Position numbers and translations under genes: made by a program | NCBI RefSeq assembly: GCF_000282195.1 | Contig: NZ_AKJT01000075.1 | Span: forward strand, 109,608 to 173,607 | Direction: 5' to 3' | DNA from: Pseudomonas sp. GM18 | GTDB taxonomy: Bacteria; Pseudomonadota; Gammaproteobacteria; Pseudomonadales; Pseudomonadaceae | DNA length: 64,000 bases | In this document: positions 23,639 through 32,421 of the stretch, one piece after another | How positions within the stretch are numbered: the first letter of the stretch is position 1 | Layout: every line of letters starts with the position of its first letter | The notes under the pieces: generated by a model | What the model saw: the letters and a program-made list of their open reading frames with translations, nothing else | The model's database searches: none | What the model was told of the DNA's origin: nothing

Positions 23639-25351
23639 TCAGCGTTCTTCATCGTCGGTGCCGGGGTAAAAATCGTGCAGCAGGCGATAGCGGTCATGCC
23701 GTACCTGGTCGACCCGGTCCTGTACCTGCTGGCCGGGTATGCCCAGCATGATCAGCGCATGGGAGGCGAGCATCAGGCTGGACTCCAGCAACTCGGGTAC
23801 GACTTCGCTGGCACCGGCCGCCTTCAACTCGGCCAACTGGCTGTCATCCCGGGTGCGCACCAGGATCGGCACGGTCGGGTTGAACCGCCGTGCTTCCTTG
23901 AGTATCAGCAGGGCGATGTCCGTTTTGTCCACGGCGACTACCAGCAGCCTGGCGCGCTCCAGCCCTATCGCGATCAGCAGCTCGCCGCGGCGTGAGTCGC
24001 CGTAATGCACACTGCTTTCATTGATGACGGCTTCCTGGACCCGCACCGGGTCGGTGTCCAGCGCAATGTACGGTTGCTGTACATGACGCAGGAAGCGCCC
24101 GATGGACTGACCGACGCGGCCGTAGCCACAGATCACTACGTGATTGTGCAAGCCGGCGTTGAGCGCGCTGATTTCTTCGAGCTCGGCTGCTTTGTTGGGT
24201 TTGCGGTGCAGACGCATGGCGATGCGGGGAGCGGCGCGCAGCAGTAAAGGCGTTACCAGCATCGAGCAGAACGTGGCGGCCAGCAGCAGGCCGCCGAGGT
24301 CGGCGGGCATCAGTTTGTTCTGTTGCATCTGCGCCATCAGGGCAAAGCAGAATTCGCCGCCCTGAGCCAATGCCAGGCCGCTGCGCCAAGCGGTTTCACC
24401 ATCGCTGCCGCGCCATTTGACCAGCAGCGCAACCACGGTGCCTTTGATTAGCAGCAACCCCAGCGTCAGACCGAGAATCAGCAGGCCGTGGCTGGCAAAC
24501 AGGCGCAAGTCGATCAGCATGCCGATACTGACAAAGAACACCCCGAGCAGGATGTCGCGGAATGGACGGATGTCGGCCTCGATCTGATGTCGGTAGTGGC
24601 TTTCGCCCAGCAGCATGCCGGCGAGAAAGGCGCCCAGGGCAGGGGAGAGGCCGAGCAAGTGAGTCAGCCAGGCCGTCAGCAGAACAATCACCAGCGCCAA
24701 CAGCACGAACAGCTCCGCGGACCGGGCCGCGGCGACTTCATGGAACAGTCGTGGCAGAAACCAGCGACTGACCAGCAGCAGACCAACGAACAGCACCAGG
24801 GTCTTGGCCAGCGTCAGCGGCAGCGCCCAATACCAGGCCTGGTCGCTGCTGCCGGCGAACACCGGCACCAGGGTGAGAAGCAACACCGCAATCACGTCCT
24901 GGAACAACAGCACGGCGATGGCATTCTGGCCGTGCCGGCTGAATATTTCGCCGAGGCTGCTCAACTCCTTGCTGACTATGGCGGTAGACGACAGCGCCAG
25001 GCCGGCGCCGAGTAACAGGGCCGGTGTGATCGGCATGCCGAACAGCATCAACAATGCCCCCAGCAAGATCCCGGACCCCAGCACTTGCAGGCTGCCCAGG
25101 CCAAACACCACCTGGCGCAGAGCGAGCATCTTCGACAGGGAAAACTCAAGCCCCAGGGAGAACAACAGGAACACCACGCCCAATTCAGCCAGATCGGGCA
25201 AATCTTCGTTTTCATTCACCCAATTGAACGCTGTCGGCCCGATCATCAGCCCTACGCACAAGTAGCCCAGCACCGGTGGCAAACGCAGGCGCTGGAACAG
25301 TGCAATCACCACCAGGGAGGAGGCGAGGATGATCAACAGGTTGGCGAACAC
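23639..25351 (-). CDS. CPA2-family cation:proton antiporter with RCK domain (KefB/RosB-like)
   Basis: 570 residues. An N-terminal Na+/H+ exchanger domain with about 12-13 membrane segments (to residue ~385), followed by a cytosolic TrkA-N (RCK) Rossmann domain starting at HVVICGYGRVGQSIGRFL. This is the layout of the KefB/KefC/YbaL/RosB exporters, which move K+ or Na+ against protons and are gated by nucleotides or glutathione adducts. The substrate cannot be told from sequence, and no KefF/KefG-like ancillary gene is present. The GTG start is supported by GGAG six bases upstream. Confidence 0.88.
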   Translation of the reverse strand: MFANLLIILASSLVVIALFQRLRLPPVLGYLCVGLMIGPTAFNWVNENEDLPDLAELGVVFLLFSLGLEFSLSKMLALRQVVFGLGSLQVLGSGILLGALLMLFGMPITPALLLGAGLALSSTAIVSKELSSLGEIFSRHGQNAIAVLLFQDVIAVLLLTLVPVFAGSSDQAWYWALPLTLAKTLVLFVGLLLVSRWFLPRLFHEVAAARSAELFVLLALVIVLLTAWLTHLLGLSPALGAFLAGMLLGESHYRHQIEADIRPFRDILLGVFFVSIGMLIDLRLFASHGLLILGLTLGLLLIKGTVVALLVKWRGSDGETAWRSGLALAQGGEFCFALMAQMQQNKLMPADLGGLLLAATFCSMLVTPLLLRAAPRIAMRLHRKPNKAAELEEISALNAGLHNHVVICGYGRVGQSIGRFLRHVQQPYIALDTDPVRVQEAVINESSVHYGDSRRGELLIAIGLERARLLVVAVDKTDIALLILKEARRFNPTVPILVRTRDDSQLAELKAAGASEVVPELLESSLMLASHALIMLGIPGQQVQDRVDQVRHDRYRLLHDFYPGTDDEER

Positions 25352-25519
25352 AAAAAACTCCGGTGAGGGTTTTGGCTACTCAAGCGTAGAGGTAAAAAAG
25401 ACGCGAGCATCGCGCAAATGACCGGCGACGCAAATGATTTGCGTCAGAATTTTGCCGAAATCTCTTGAAATCACCGTTGCTCGGACGTCGGCTCGACTGC
25501 GTTTGATGGCGGGCCTAGA

Positions 25520-25792
25520 ATGAGCGCTTACTCGCTTGGTCTTGTCGTCATGCCTCCTGAATGTCAGCTGTTCGGCACCGTTGGTTGCCATCTTTGTGAA
25601 GTCGCCGAAGCCATGCTAATGGAGTTTGTCGAGCGTGGTCTGTTGGTGGAGCTGATGGATATCGCTGACGATGAAACCTGGTTCGAAGCTTACAGCCTGC
25701 GTATTCCGGTGTTGCGACGGGTCGATACCGGCGCTGAGCTGGGTTGGCCGTTTAGTGCCGAGCAAGTGGTGGCGTTCCTGCGCGAATCCTGA
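25520..25792 (+). CDS. Glutaredoxin-like protein (DUF836)
   Basis: 90 residues, thioredoxin-fold, with the redox motif CHLC near residues 23-26 (GTVGCHLCEVAE) and the cis-proline region SLRIPVL. DUF836 proteins are small glutaredoxin-like proteins of unknown partner. Either the ATG at 25520 or that at 25550 could start it; neither has a strong ribosome site. Not obviously in an operon; the next gene is 160 bases away. Confidence 0.75.
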   Translation: MSAYSLGLVVMPPECQLFGTVGCHLCEVAEAMLMEFVERGLLVELMDIADDETWFEAYSLRIPVLRRVDTGAELGWPFSAEQVVAFLRES

Positions 25793-25952
25793 CGCTGCTG
25801 GCGATGCCCCACCTGTCGCGATCCTCGTTTCATCCATTGGCGAAAGGCCGGTTATTCGGTTACTGTATGCGCATACAGTTATTCGGATTGCCTGCCATGC
25901 TTCTCCCTGTTCGGGTTTGGGCAGCCGATCCCGGACGTCAGAGGGATGAAAT

Positions 25953-26273
25953 GTGGTCAATGTCGAACAATTGAAGAGCAGCGTGAACCGGATGTCGGCA
26001 GACGTGGTGCGCGAGGCAGTCCTCGAGTTGCGTCTGGATGGCTTGGTGACGGAAGGGAAAACGCCTTTCAACAAACTGCATTTCAATACCTGTTTCGCCG
26101 AAATCGAAGCCTTGTTCCAGCGTGCGGGTTATCACCGGCAGCTCGATGTCGTGGGCTATCAGGGGTTGTTGTATGCGCTTTATGATCCGGGTCGCTGGGA
26201 AGCGGTCGATGTGCTGCGCTGGCTCAAGGAGTTCACCGAAGCGGCCGCTCGAACGCAGTCAATAACGGCCTGA
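25953..26273 (+). CDS. Conserved-looking hypothetical protein
   Basis: 106 residues, soluble, no membrane segment or recognisable motif. The GTG start has GAGGGA seven bases upstream. The composition is ordinary for a cytosolic helical protein (SVNRMSADVVREAVLEL, DVLRWLKEFTEAA). Codon use is like that of neighbouring genes, so it is probably a core gene. I do not recognise the family. Confidence 0.65.
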   Translation: MVNVEQLKSSVNRMSADVVREAVLELRLDGLVTEGKTPFNKLHFNTCFAEIEALFQRAGYHRQLDVVGYQGLLYALYDPGRWEAVDVLRWLKEFTEAAARTQSITA

Positions 26274-26345
26274 GGATTCTCTTCTAGGTTCGTTCCGGCC
26301 ACTGTTGGATAATGCTGCCCTGTATTGAGGGTTAGAGCTTTTCGT

Positions 26346-27236
26346 ATGTCCACTTCATCTTTTTCTGCTGCGCACAACCAGGCCAGCACGCTCTATCTGC
26401 CGCCTGGTCCGTGGCAGACCGTATTCGATTGCCTGTGTGAACACTTCAGCGCCATCGGTCGTGAGCAATGGCTGGACAGAATTGCTCGCGGTCGTGTCCT
26501 CGATGGGCAAGGCATGCCGATCGCCCTGGATCTGCCTTACAAGGAAGGTCTGCGGATTCATTATTTTCGTGAAGTGCCGGACGAAAAACCGATCCCTGTG
26601 GTGGAGTCGATCCTCTATGCCGACGAGCATCTGGTGGTAGCAGACAAACCGCACTTTCTACCGGTGACGCCGGCTGGGGAGTATGTGGAGCAGACATTGT
26701 TGCGACGACTGATCCGGCGACTGGATAACCCGCATCTGGTGCCTTTGCATCGTATTGACCGGCATACGGCAGGGCTGGTGCTGTTCTCAGCCAATCCTCA
26801 AAGTCGGTCGGCGTATCAGTCATTGTTTCCTACACGCCAGATCGAAAAACGCTACGAAGCAATCGCCCGGGCATTACCTGAATTGACCTTTCCGATGGTT
26901 CATAAAAGTCGACTCATCGATGGCGAGCCGTTCTTTCGCATGCAGGAAGGTCCGGGCGTCAGCAATACCGAAACGGCTGTCGAGGTCAGGGAAAAAAACG
27001 GTGAGTTCTGGCGCTATGCGCTTTACCCGGTAACGGGCAAGAAACATCAGTTGCGAGTGCACATGGCGGCCCTGGGGGCTGGCATCTGCAATGACCCGTT
27101 CTATCCGCGGGTGCTCAAGAACGTAGAAGACGACTATGCCAACCCCTTGAAGCTGCTGGCCCAGGGATTGCGATTTGTCGATCCGGTCACGGGGCAGGGA
27201 AGAGAGTTCGAAAGCACGATCACCCTGGAGTGGTGA
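26346..27236 (+). CDS. RluA-family pseudouridine synthase
   Basis: 296 residues. Converts uridine to pseudouridine in rRNA or tRNA. The catalytic Asp lies in the family motif HRIDRHTAGLVLF, followed by the Tyr motif EKRYEAIA and the KKHQLRVHM block. It has no separate S4 domain, similar to the TruC/YqcB-like or ribosomal branch. The ATG at 26346 is preferred over an in-frame TTG at 26325. A strong terminator follows. Which RNA site it modifies cannot be read from the sequence. Confidence 0.88.
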   Translation: MSTSSFSAAHNQASTLYLPPGPWQTVFDCLCEHFSAIGREQWLDRIARGRVLDGQGMPIALDLPYKEGLRIHYFREVPDEKPIPVVESILYADEHLVVADKPHFLPVTPAGEYVEQTLLRRLIRRLDNPHLVPLHRIDRHTAGLVLFSANPQSRSAYQSLFPTRQIEKRYEAIARALPELTFPMVHKSRLIDGEPFFRMQEGPGVSNTETAVEVREKNGEFWRYALYPVTGKKHQLRVHMAALGAGICNDPFYPRVLKNVEDDYANPLKLLAQGLRFVDPVTGQGREFESTITLEW

Positions 27237-27267
27237 TTACAGGCAAACCTGCTTTTCTTCAGCCACG

Positions 27268-27297
27268 AAAAAGCCCGCTTTAAAAGCGGGCTTTTCT
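27268..27297. terminator. Bidirectional terminator (pseudouridine synthase / lipoprotein gene)
   Basis: Stem AAGCCCGCTT / AAGCGGGCTT with loop TAA, preceded by A-rich and followed by T-rich sequence, between two convergent genes. Confidence 0.9.
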
Positions 27298-27320
27298 GTA
27301 TCCGATGGTCGTCGCTAAGA

Positions 27321-27542
27321 TTACAACTCTTTAACGGTACGGACCTGATCCTTGTTGATACGGATGTGTTTGCCATCCAGCTGTTCGAACTCGTAAAAGC
27401 CCGATTCCTGATCGTACTTAGGCGCGTCGACGGCCTGGATTTCTCGACCGTCATTCAAGGTGATCACTGAAGGCGATGCACAACCGGCGAGGGTTGCAAG
27501 GCCCAGTGCGAGCATGAAAGTGGCGAGGGTCCGTTGGGTCAT
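27321..27542 (-). CDS. YgdI/YgdR-like small outer-envelope lipoprotein (DUF903)
   Basis: 73 residues. A lipoprotein signal peptide ends in LATLAGC (lipid-modified Cys about residue 21), followed by a small SH3-like DUF903 domain (VITLNDGREIQAVDAPKYDQ and HIRINKDQV). E. coli YgdI and YgdR are short lipoproteins of unknown role. The ATG at 27542 is required for the signal peptide; the frame is open to 27605. P. aeruginosa has such a gene next to mobA as well. Confidence 0.9.
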   Translation of the reverse strand: MTQRTLATFMLALGLATLAGCASPSVITLNDGREIQAVDAPKYDQESGFYEFEQLDGKHIRINKDQVRTVKEL

Positions 27543-27618
27543 GGGTGTGTCTCCGAATGGAAAATCTTTTGATTGCTGAGCTTGAGACGTATGCAGCGCG
27601 CGCAAGTTCCTTCGAGTG

Positions 27619-28221
27619 TCAGTCTGACACAGTGTGATGTGTGCTTAACAGTTCCGGCGTATTGAGGTTGGCCAGGCGAGGGTCGTTGTCGGGGCACTGC
27701 AGGGCTGTAGCGCCCAATGCGCGCATCAGTCGGCCCGGGCTGCGCTCGCCTTCGTTCCAGGCTGTCTCGAAAGCCGCTGAAAGAATAACGGGAATCATGC
27801 ACAGCAAAGGTTCCCAGTGTTCGCCATGGCGCAGCATCAGTGGTTTGTCCGGATGCTGCGCGGCGGTTTCACGCATGTTCTGGAGCAACGCGGCATCGAT
27901 GCGTGGCACATCGCAGGGCAATACCAGCAGGTGCGTGTGGCGGGCGGCCTTCAGGCCTGCGCGAATACCCGCCAATGGTCCCGGAAAGTCGCCTTGGTCG
28001 TCATGGACCAACTGATCCGCATAAGGCGCATATTTCTCCAGGTTTCTGTTGCAGGAGATGATCAGATCATCACTCAGCGGACGGGTCTTGCGGTGCAAAT
28101 GTGCGATCAACGGCTCGCCGTGCCATTCCAGCAACCCCTTGTCCCGACCGCCCATGCGTTGGCCACGCCCGCCCGCCAAGAGCAGAATGGAGCACGGCGC
28201 CAAAGGTGTATTCGAGGTCAT
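27619..28221 (-). CDS. mobA: Molybdenum cofactor guanylyltransferase MobA
   Basis: 200 residues. Transfers GMP from GTP to molybdopterin to form the guanine dinucleotide cofactor for DMSO-reductase-type enzymes. Nucleotide-binding N-terminus SILLLAGGRGQRMGGRDKGLL (GGxGxRMGGxDK), PGPLAGI and LPCDVPRID (metal-binding Asp) are intact. Divergent from moaB, with the two starts 81 bases apart. Confidence 0.95.
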   Translation of the reverse strand: MTSNTPLAPCSILLLAGGRGQRMGGRDKGLLEWHGEPLIAHLHRKTRPLSDDLIISCNRNLEKYAPYADQLVHDDQGDFPGPLAGIRAGLKAARHTHLLVLPCDVPRIDAALLQNMRETAAQHPDKPLMLRHGEHWEPLLCMIPVILSAAFETAWNEGERSPGRLMRALGATALQCPDNDPRLANLNTPELLSTHHTVSD

Positions 28222-28302
28222 CGCACTTCTCCATGGGGGCGGCGAAAAAATGAGGCGCTGTGATATAACACCGGGCTGTTTCTCCTACAACTGGACGAGC
28301 CT

Positions 28303-28842
28303 ATGAAAGCCAAGGCTGATGTACCTTTCGCACCGCTCAACATCGCGGTGCTGACTGTCAGCGATACCCGTACCCTGGAAACCGATACCTCAGGCCAGGT
28401 CTTCGTTGACCGCTTGAGTGCTGCCGGTCATAACCTGGCGGCCCGTGTATTGCTCAAAGATGACCTCTATAAAATTCGTGCGCAAGTCGCCAACTGGATT
28501 GCCGATGAGGTCGTGCAAGTGGTGCTGATCACTGGCGGTACCGGGTTTACCGGTCGTGACAGCACGCCCGAAGCGGTGAGTTGCCTGCTGGACAAGCAGG
28601 TCGATGGTTTTGGTGAACTGTTCCGGCAAATATCGGTAGCGGATATCGGTACTTCCACGGTTCAGTCCCGGGCCCTGGCCGGTCTGGCCAATGGCACGCT
28701 GGTTTGCTGCTTGCCGGGTTCGACCAATGCTGTGCGCACCGGTTGGGACGGCATTCTCGCCGAACAACTGGATTCCCGGCACCGTCCGTGCAATTTCGTG
28801 ACCCATCTGAAACAGGCGGCACCCTGTGAATCCCGCGGGTAA
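28303..28842 (+). CDS. moaB: Molybdopterin adenylyltransferase-type protein MoaB
   Basis: 179 residues of the MoaB/MogA fold, which activates molybdopterin by adenylation before molybdenum insertion. Motifs: VLTVSDTRTLETDTSG, the molybdopterin-binding TGGTGFTGRDSTPEAV, and LPGSTNAVRTGWD. It overlaps moeA by 17 bases in a different frame, so translation of the two is linked. With mobA and moeA it forms a molybdenum-cofactor cluster like P. aeruginosa moeA2-moaB2-mobA. Confidence 0.95.
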   Translation: MKAKADVPFAPLNIAVLTVSDTRTLETDTSGQVFVDRLSAAGHNLAARVLLKDDLYKIRAQVANWIADEVVQVVLITGGTGFTGRDSTPEAVSCLLDKQVDGFGELFRQISVADIGTSTVQSRALAGLANGTLVCCLPGSTNAVRTGWDGILAEQLDSRHRPCNFVTHLKQAAPCESRG

Positions 28843-30052
28843 GCCAGGCAAGACTGGCAGCCTGATGGCTGTCGAGGTGGCGCTCGCGCGGTTACTGGAA
28901 ATGGCCGACGCCTCGAGAATTCATGAGCACGAACGCTTGCCGTTGGCGCAGGTCCAGGGGCGTGTACTGGCCGCTGATCTGGTCTCGACACTTGATCTGC
29001 CGCCCTGGCCCAACAGTGCCATGGACGGATATGCCTTGCGCGTCGCCGACTGGACGGGAGAACCGTTGCCGGTCAGCCAGAAGATTTTTGCGGGTCAGGC
29101 TCCGGAGCCCTTGAAGCCGGGGACTTGTGCGCGGATCTTCACCGGTGCGCCTGTGCCCGCGGGCGCCGACTGTGTCGAGATGCAGGAGAACGCCGAGGTT
29201 CAGGCGGATGAGCGGGTACGTTTCACCGAGACCATGACCTCGGGACAGAACATCCGTCCACAAGGCCAGGAAACCACCGTCGGTGAGTTGATCTTGCCCG
29301 CCGGTACACGCCTGGGCCCCATCGAACAGGGGCTGGCGGCATCGCTGGGATGCGCTGAGCTGGACGTGGTTCGCAAGGTTCGTGTTGCGGTCCTGTCTAC
29401 CGGGGATGAGCTGATTGAACCGGGTCAGGCCCTTGGACCGGGACAGATTTACAACAGCAATCGAGTGTTGCTCTGCAGCTGGTTGCAGCGCTTGGGCTGT
29501 GAGGTGATCGATGCCGGCATTCTTCCCGATGATTTAGCGACCACTCGTGCTCGCCTCGGCGACTTGAAGGATGTCGACCTGATTCTCTCGACCGGTGGCG
29601 TATCGGTGGGAGAAGCCGACTTTCTGGGCATTGCCTTGCGAGAAGAGGGCGAGTTGACCCTGTGGAAGCTTGCCATCAAGCCAGGCAAGCCGCTGACGTT
29701 CGGGCATTTTCGCGGCGTGCCTGTCATTGGTTTGCCCGGCAATCCGGCGTCGACCCTGGTGACTTTTGCTCTGTTGGCGAGGCCCTACCTCTTGCGCCGC
29801 CAAGGCGTAAAAGAGATCGAACCCCTGAAGTTTCAGGTCCCGGCAGGGTTTGTCTGGCCAAAGGCCGGTAACCGACGTGAGTACTTGCGCGGGCGACTGG
29901 AGAATGGCCGGGCAATCATCTACAAGAATCAGAGCTCTGGCGTACTGCGCAGTGCCGCCTGGGCGGACGGTCTGGTTGAAGTGTTGGAGGACCGTACGCT
30001 GATCGAGGGTGATTGTGTGAGCTTCATCCCGTTGAGTGAAGTCCTGGGCTGA
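28826..30052 (+). CDS. moeA: Molybdopterin molybdenumtransferase MoeA
   Basis: 408 residues. Inserts molybdate into adenylylated molybdopterin. Motifs: NSAMDGYALR near the N-terminus, FTGAPVPAGADCVEMQE, STGDELIEPG, LSTGGVSVGEADF, and GLPGNPASTLVTF; the C-terminal beta-barrel domain is complete. The GTG at 28826 gives the 17-base overlap with moaB; an ATG at 28865 is a possible alternative start. A hairpin at 30071-30106 follows the stop codon. Confidence 0.94.
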   Translation: MNPAGKPGKTGSLMAVEVALARLLEMADASRIHEHERLPLAQVQGRVLAADLVSTLDLPPWPNSAMDGYALRVADWTGEPLPVSQKIFAGQAPEPLKPGTCARIFTGAPVPAGADCVEMQENAEVQADERVRFTETMTSGQNIRPQGQETTVGELILPAGTRLGPIEQGLAASLGCAELDVVRKVRVAVLSTGDELIEPGQALGPGQIYNSNRVLLCSWLQRLGCEVIDAGILPDDLATTRARLGDLKDVDLILSTGGVSVGEADFLGIALREEGELTLWKLAIKPGKPLTFGHFRGVPVIGLPGNPASTLVTFALLARPYLLRRQGVKEIEPLKFQVPAGFVWPKAGNRREYLRGRLENGRAIIYKNQSSGVLRSAAWADGLVEVLEDRTLIEGDCVSFIPLSEVLG

Positions 30053-30070
30053 TGCAGGTCCTGGTTCTGC

Positions 30071-30106
30071 CACGCAAGCCCGGTCGAAAGCGTTGGAGCT
30101 TGCGTG
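30071..30106 (+). terminator. Possible terminator hairpin after moeA
   Basis: Perfect 9-bp stem CACGCAAGC / GCTTGCGTG with an 18-base loop, 18 bases after the moeA stop. No U-run follows, so its role as a terminator is uncertain. Confidence 0.45.
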
Positions 30107-30119
30107 CATGGACCGTTCC

Positions 30120-30428
30120 TTAATTTGCCAGAAGTGTCACGACCTGATCGAAGCGACTGTTGGAGATCCAGCTCAAAAGCCCCAGGACCACAGCTGTTCC
30201 GCCAGCTGAATAGGCAAGCCTGTGCTTGATGGATTTGACGTCGCCGCGGACTTCATCCAGGTCTCTGCGGATGTACTTGAGATGTGTCTCCAGTTCAGTG
30301 ACGCGAGGTTCCATATCAACTTCTCCGGTGGGCTTTGCGCTGCTTTTGAATTCAGCCTGCTGATTGGCGTGATTGTCTGAGAACGGCGTGACCGGAGTTA
30401 CCGGTAGTCTGAGGTCATGGCTTTGCAT
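30120..30428 (-). CDS. Small coiled-coil membrane protein, unknown function
   Basis: 102 residues. A polar N-terminus is followed by a heptad-like stretch (VTELETHLKYIRRDLDEVRGD) and one C-terminal membrane segment (SAGGTAVVLGLLSWI), a pattern seen in XhlA/hemolysin-type and phage-related tail-anchored proteins. The start at 30428 has AAGGAG eleven bases before it. It sits alone between moeA and a gene remnant. No phage genes are adjacent, so no phage role is claimed. Confidence 0.65.
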   Translation of the reverse strand: MQSHDLRLPVTPVTPFSDNHANQQAEFKSSAKPTGEVDMEPRVTELETHLKYIRRDLDEVRGDVKSIKHRLAYSAGGTAVVLGLLSWISNSRFDQVVTLLAN

Positions 30429-30751
30429 GGAATAATTGGCTCCTTGCGTTCAAACCATTCAGGTGGCCGATACTGTTATTACTTACGATTTTTGAGGACC
30501 TTAAAGGGGTTCCATTCATTGTTTGCACGTCCCTGTGTAATTTACGGGTGATGACTGATAACCGCTGACACAACGGTGTACCAATTGCCCTGATGGGTCA
30601 ATTGAGCCGATTCCTCACGTTTTGTAAGAAAAATTACCGCTCTGTAGGACTCAAGTGTCCTTCCCCTGGAAATAATTGAAATCCTTGCGACTTTTATGAG
30701 GGGCTGCGAAGTCAGCATCTCTCATACGGATTCGGAAAGGGGGGGATCAAA
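30429..30751. other. Intergenic region upstream of the yegS remnant
   Basis: No gene. At 30646-30661 lies AGGAC-N6-GTCCT, and at 30611-30630 is TTCCTCAC...GTAAGAA. Both are imperfect inverted repeats of the kind bound by NarL/LuxR-type regulators. The region ends in a purine-rich ribosome-binding site (GGAAAGGGGGG) feeding the truncated yegS-like start. Confidence 0.4.
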
Positions 30752-30826
30752 ATGAGCGAGTGCAAGGCGCTGTTGATTCTGCATGGCAAGCAGGCACTCA
30801 ATGAGCAGGTCCGTTCAGCTGTCGAG
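30752..30826 (+). pseudogene. 5' remnant of a YegS-like lipid kinase gene
   Basis: Reading from an ATG with a strong ribosome site (GGAAAGGGGGGATCAAA), the first 25 codons give MSECKALLILHGKQALNEQV and five further residues. This reads like the N-terminus of Pseudomonas YegS-type diacylglycerol/lipid kinases (KALLILHGKQALNE followed by an R-x-AV stretch). The similarity stops exactly where the opposite-strand response-regulator gene ends. The rest of the open frame to 31369 is only its antisense. No later kinase motif (GGDGT) follows. In P. aeruginosa a yegS-like gene also lies near mobA/moaB/moeA, which supports a local deletion (inference). Confidence 0.65.
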
Positions 30827-31486
30827 CTAATCGTCCAGACTGATGATTTGTTCGCGTACGGCGAACAACACCAGGCCGGCCACATCGTAGATCTGCAAGC
30901 GTTTCATGATCTGCGAGCGGTGGGTTTCGACAGTCTTGATGCTCAGGCCCAGGCCATTGGCGATTTCCCGGGTGGATTTTCCGCGAACAATCAATCGCAG
31001 GATTTCCAGCTGGCGTGCCGTCAGGTTGTGCGAGTCCTGGGTTGGCGCCTGATTTTTCTGGGTTCGGGTCAGCGCTTGGTTGATGACGGTGTGGGCAATG
31101 GCCGGGCTCAGGTAGCGTTCGTTATTGCGCAAGGCATCCAGGGCATGTTCGAGCTCGGTGGCCGTGGTGTCTTTGAGCAGGTAGCCATGAGCCCCGGATT
31201 CGAGTGCCTGCATGATGAGCGCCGGGTCGGTGTGCATCGACAGGATCAGCACTTTGCACTGCGGACGTACTCGTTTGAGTCGCTGCAAGGCTTCAAGGCC
31301 ACCGGTTTTCCTCATGGAGATATCCAGCAGGATGATGTCCGGGGACAGTTGCTCGACCATCTCGAGTAACTGCGAGCCGTCACTGGCCTCCCCAATGACC
31401 GCATAGCCGGGAATATCCAGCACCAGAGCGCGCACGCCAGCCCTGATAAGCGAGTGGTCGTCCACCAGAAGTAAGTTACAAGTCAA
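30827..31486 (-). CDS. NarL/LuxR-type response regulator
   Basis: 219 residues. Receiver domain with D9/D10 (LLVDDHSLIRAG), phospho-Asp D55 (ILLDISMRKTGG) and the KDTTA lysine region, then a LuxR-type helix-turn-helix (LTARQLEILRLIVRGKSTREIANGLGLSIKTVETHR). It is translated from an ATG overlapping the stop of the upstream kinase gene, forming a standard two-component pair. Targets are unknown. The stop codon abuts the yegS remnant. Confidence 0.92.
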   Translation of the reverse strand: MTCNLLLVDDHSLIRAGVRALVLDIPGYAVIGEASDGSQLLEMVEQLSPDIILLDISMRKTGGLEALQRLKRVRPQCKVLILSMHTDPALIMQALESGAHGYLLKDTTATELEHALDALRNNERYLSPAIAHTVINQALTRTQKNQAPTQDSHNLTARQLEILRLIVRGKSTREIANGLGLSIKTVETHRSQIMKRLQIYDVAGLVLFAVREQIISLDD

Positions 31487-32421
31487 CGCATAACCTTATT
31501 CGTACTGGCCCGTTCCAGCGCACGGGGCGCCCAAGGGAAGAGTGCTTCGATTTGAGTGCCGTTGCCCGGCTCGCTGGTCACAGTCAACGTGCCGCCTAAT
31601 TGATCGATCCGTTCCGACATTCCGGCCATTCCGCGTTGCCCCTCGCGAGCGGGGTCTGCCGCTGGCTCGAAACCCAGGCCATCGTCACTGATTAACAACG
31701 TCAGGCCTTGGGGCAGACGTTGCAGGCGGACCAACAGATTCCTGGCTTCGGCATGGCGCAGCATATTGGTAACCGCTTCTTGAGTGATGCGAAAGGCCGC
31801 CACCGCCATTTCTTCCGGTATGCCAGTCAAACGTTGATGGCATTCCAGGCTCCAGTTCACGGACGTATTGGCCAGGGTTCTGAGTAAATGCGCACGCAGA
31901 CTGGCTTCCAGCCCGAGACTGGTCAACTGTCGTGGGTTCAGGATGGCTGATACATCACGAACCTTGGTCAGGGTTTCATCCAGCGTATCGCAGAGGACCG
32001 AACATTGACCCTGCAGTTCTTCAGGCAATCGACGTTTGAGCCATTCACTTTGAAGTTTTGCGGCGGTCAGCAATTGGCCAATATCATCATGCAGTTCCCG
32101 ACTGAGCCGGTGACGTTCATTTTCCTGAACTTCCAGCAGACGGTCGGCCAATTCTTGAGGCTGAAACTTTATCGATTTGAGCGAGAGGCGATGCCCCACC
32201 CAGACGCAGGTCAGCGCCGCACCATTGAGCACCAGCAGACTCACCGGCAGAGGCATGGACAAGCTGTAGACCAACAGGCTGCCAAGCGCCGAGCAGGTGC
32301 ACACGAAAAGCGTGAACCGGCGCGCGCTTTTTCGGGAGGGTGGCCACTGGGCGATTGACTTGAGGCTGGCGTACATAGCGGATGGAGCCAATGGAATGTT
32401 CGCTGCGGGCAGACCGGCCAT
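31483..32421 (-). CDS. NarX/DegS-type sensor histidine kinase
   Basis: 312 residues (297 if the ATG at 32376 is used; neither start has a clear ribosome site). Two membrane segments near residues 36-80, then a HisKA_3 domain with the phospho-histidine in RLSRELHDDIGQLL and an HATPase domain (FRITQEAVTNMLRHAEA, SDDGLGF, GQRGMAGMSERI). There is almost no periplasmic loop, so the signal is sensed in or near the membrane. Partner of the regulator that overlaps it by ATGA. Confidence 0.9.
   Translation of the reverse strand: MAGLPAANIPLAPSAMYASLKSIAQWPPSRKSARRFTLFVCTCSALGSLLVYSLSMPLPVSLLVLNGAALTCVWVGHRLSLKSIKFQPQELADRLLEVQENERHRLSRELHDDIGQLLTAAKLQSEWLKRRLPEELQGQCSVLCDTLDETLTKVRDVSAILNPRQLTSLGLEASLRAHLLRTLANTSVNWSLECHQRLTGIPEEMAVAAFRITQEAVTNMLRHAEARNLLVRLQRLPQGLTLLISDDGLGFEPAADPAREGQRGMAGMSERIDQLGGTLTVTSEPGNGTQIEALFPWAPRALERASTNKVMR

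Noticed and set aside
30752..31369. 205-codon plus-strand frame taken as a full gene
   Set aside because: Only the first 25 codons look like a real (yegS-type) protein. The rest is the antisense of the response-regulator gene.
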